NCBI GenBank assembly: GCA_050252075.1
Contig: JBFWLP010000033.1
Coordinates: 1 to 31,578 of the forward strand
Reading direction: 5' to 3'
Source: JAAYGT01 sp050252075
GTDB taxonomy: Bacteria > Pseudomonadota > Gammaproteobacteria > Burkholderiales > Burkholderiaceae_B
Length of the DNA stretch: 31,578 bases
Shown here one piece after another: positions 30,728 through 31,578 of this stretch. A program made the position numbers and the translations under genes. A model generated the notes under the pieces. It ran no database searches. It saw only the letters and a list, made by a program, of their open reading frames with translations, and was not told the origin of the DNA. How positions within the stretch are numbered: position 1 is the stretch's first letter; the number at the start of each line of letters is the position of its first letter.

Positions 30728-31498
30728 ATGGATTCCAACGAGTGCATTCGACCGCCGGGAACCTACTACGACATCATCGCTCATCCGGTCGATCGGAAGC
30801 GTGCCATCGAGGTGGCGATCGTTCAGGACCATCGCTTCGCTTTCTTCTATTGGCTCAAATGGCGAAACAAACAAGCTGATCAGCCCAATCCGCCAGCCTT
30901 GATTTCTTTGGATTGGCATCAAGATCTTGTTCCGCCCTGTGACCTCGAATGCGAGTGGCTCAGCGCACTTGATGCAGATGATTATAAGGCTGTCGGTTAC
31001 TTTTGCTGGGATAAGCTACATGTCTTAAACGATGGTCACATCCTGGCCGCGGCTTACCTCAACTTGATTGGTGACATTCACGTTGTGCAGAAGCAGCGTG
31101 ATGAATGCCCGGAGGACTTCGTGGATGTCGACGGACGGAAGCACCTGGTCTGCTGCTATGACTCCGTGGAGCAATTAACAGAGGCGGTTTCAGGGCTGAA
31201 ATATGATTCGGCTATCCTCGATATCGATCTGGATTACTTCACCGAAAGTCCGGACTCATGCGGAGGAGGCGACCAGCTTCAACTGGTCGGCCAAGATGAA
31301 ATCCAGGCATGCCTTGATCCAACAAGTCCGTTCATGTCGTGGATTTTCCCGCGAATGACGGGAATGACTATTGCGACTGAGCCTGAATTCTGTGGTGGGT
31401 TAATGAACTCAAATCAATTGTTCAACGTAGTGTGCGGTACGTTATTTGATCCGCCGCTGTTGAGCCACAGGCCTGGCTGGCGCCACCAGTTGAAGTAG
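30728..31498 (+). CDS. UPF0489-family protein (arginase-fold-like, unknown function)
   Basis: A 256-aa cytoplasmic protein with the UPF0489 landmarks ISLDWHQDL (about 64-72) and SAILDIDLDYF (about 160-170). These two Asp/His-bearing strands recall the metal-binding strands of arginase/deacetylase folds. Several Cys residues (VCCYDS, SCGGGD, EFCGG) are spread through it. GAGGGTGGC precedes the ATG. It follows the KfrA-like gene by 93 bp; that gap holds a strong AGGAGG followed by TTG and an 18-codon frame that soon stops, perhaps the stub of another gene. Family recognition is moderate; no substrate is known. Confidence 0.72.
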   Translation: MDSNECIRPPGTYYDIIAHPVDRKRAIEVAIVQDHRFAFFYWLKWRNKQADQPNPPALISLDWHQDLVPPCDLECEWLSALDADDYKAVGYFCWDKLHVLNDGHILAAAYLNLIGDIHVVQKQRDECPEDFVDVDGRKHLVCCYDSVEQLTEAVSGLKYDSAILDIDLDYFTESPDSCGGGDQLQLVGQDEIQACLDPTSPFMSWIFPRMTGMTIATEPEFCGGLMNSNQLFNVVCGTLFDPPLLSHRPGWRHQLK

Positions 31499-31558
31499 TT
31501 GACGCCAAAAATTTCTAAATCAAATCCGTCGGTTAAAAGCGATTTTCGAGGATTTCGT

Positions 31559-31578
31559 ATGAATCCCGGCCGACCCTC
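31559..31578 (+). CDS. Possible gene start cut by the window edge
   Basis: ATG with GAGGA 6 nt upstream, reading MNPGRP up to the edge. Only six codons are visible, so no identity can be given. The spacing to the previous gene (60 bp) and the good ribosome site make a real start plausible. Confidence 0.4.

Noticed and set aside
1..31578. CRISPR arrays, tRNA or rRNA genes
   Set aside because: No regularly spaced repeats, cloverleaf or rRNA-like sequence were seen.

Overview
The window looks like a heavy-metal resistance region of a Gram-negative bacterium, most likely a betaproteobacterium. That placement is an inference from the Czc-type efflux set with a CzcI-like protein, the CadR/CadA and CueR/CopA pairs, and OmpR-family metal two-component systems. 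No rRNA, tRNA or housekeeping gene is present to fix the taxonomy. A chromosomal metal island or a large plasmid would both fit.

Bases 1-6687 are a copper module. A CusF-like copper carrier (cut by the window edge), a DUF411/CopG-like periplasmic copper protein and a c-type cytochrome with a His-rich tail run leftward. CopR/CopS-type genes run rightward, followed by a leftward CopZ-like chaperone and a rightward CopA Cu(I) ATPase with a CueR-type regulator. Two tiers of control are visible. Two near-identical GATTACA-type palindromes lie in front of the periplasmic genes and copR. Two CueR-type promoters lie back to back between copZ and copA. The upstream ATG often taken as the copA start falls inside one of these promoters.

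Bases 6830-13446 are accessory DNA: an unplaced protein with a nuclease-like C-terminus, a decayed gene end, a small HNH-like zinc protein, and an int-tnpA module of the Tn3 family whose transposase reading frame is broken. The module follows the cadmium/lead sensor gene cadR with only 4 bp between them.

Bases 13451-25682 are a Cd/Zn/Co module. It holds cadR, a truncated ynfA-like remnant and the CadA P-type ATPase with a CadR-type promoter. A CzcR/CzcS-type two-component system follows. After it come a divergent small periplasmic protein with its own terminator and czcI-czcC-czcB-czcA. CadA would move metal from cytoplasm to periplasm, and CzcCBA from periplasm to outside.

Bases 25683-31578 are a mosaic. 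An AT-rich patch holds an orphan FlgB-like protein between two tiny membrane proteins. Next are a GC-rich EamA-type transporter with a long His-rich tail and a TMEM165/GDT1 manganese exporter behind a yybP-ykoY manganese riboswitch. The right end has a KfrA/TnpT-like coiled-coil DNA-binding protein with a 16-bp palindrome upstream, a UPF0489 protein, and the possible first codons of another gene.

The most interesting points are the shared copper operator/promoter modules, the interleaved hairpins of the manganese riboswitch, the orphan flgB patch, the nuclease-like protein near the transposon, and the physical joining of cadR to int-tnpA.
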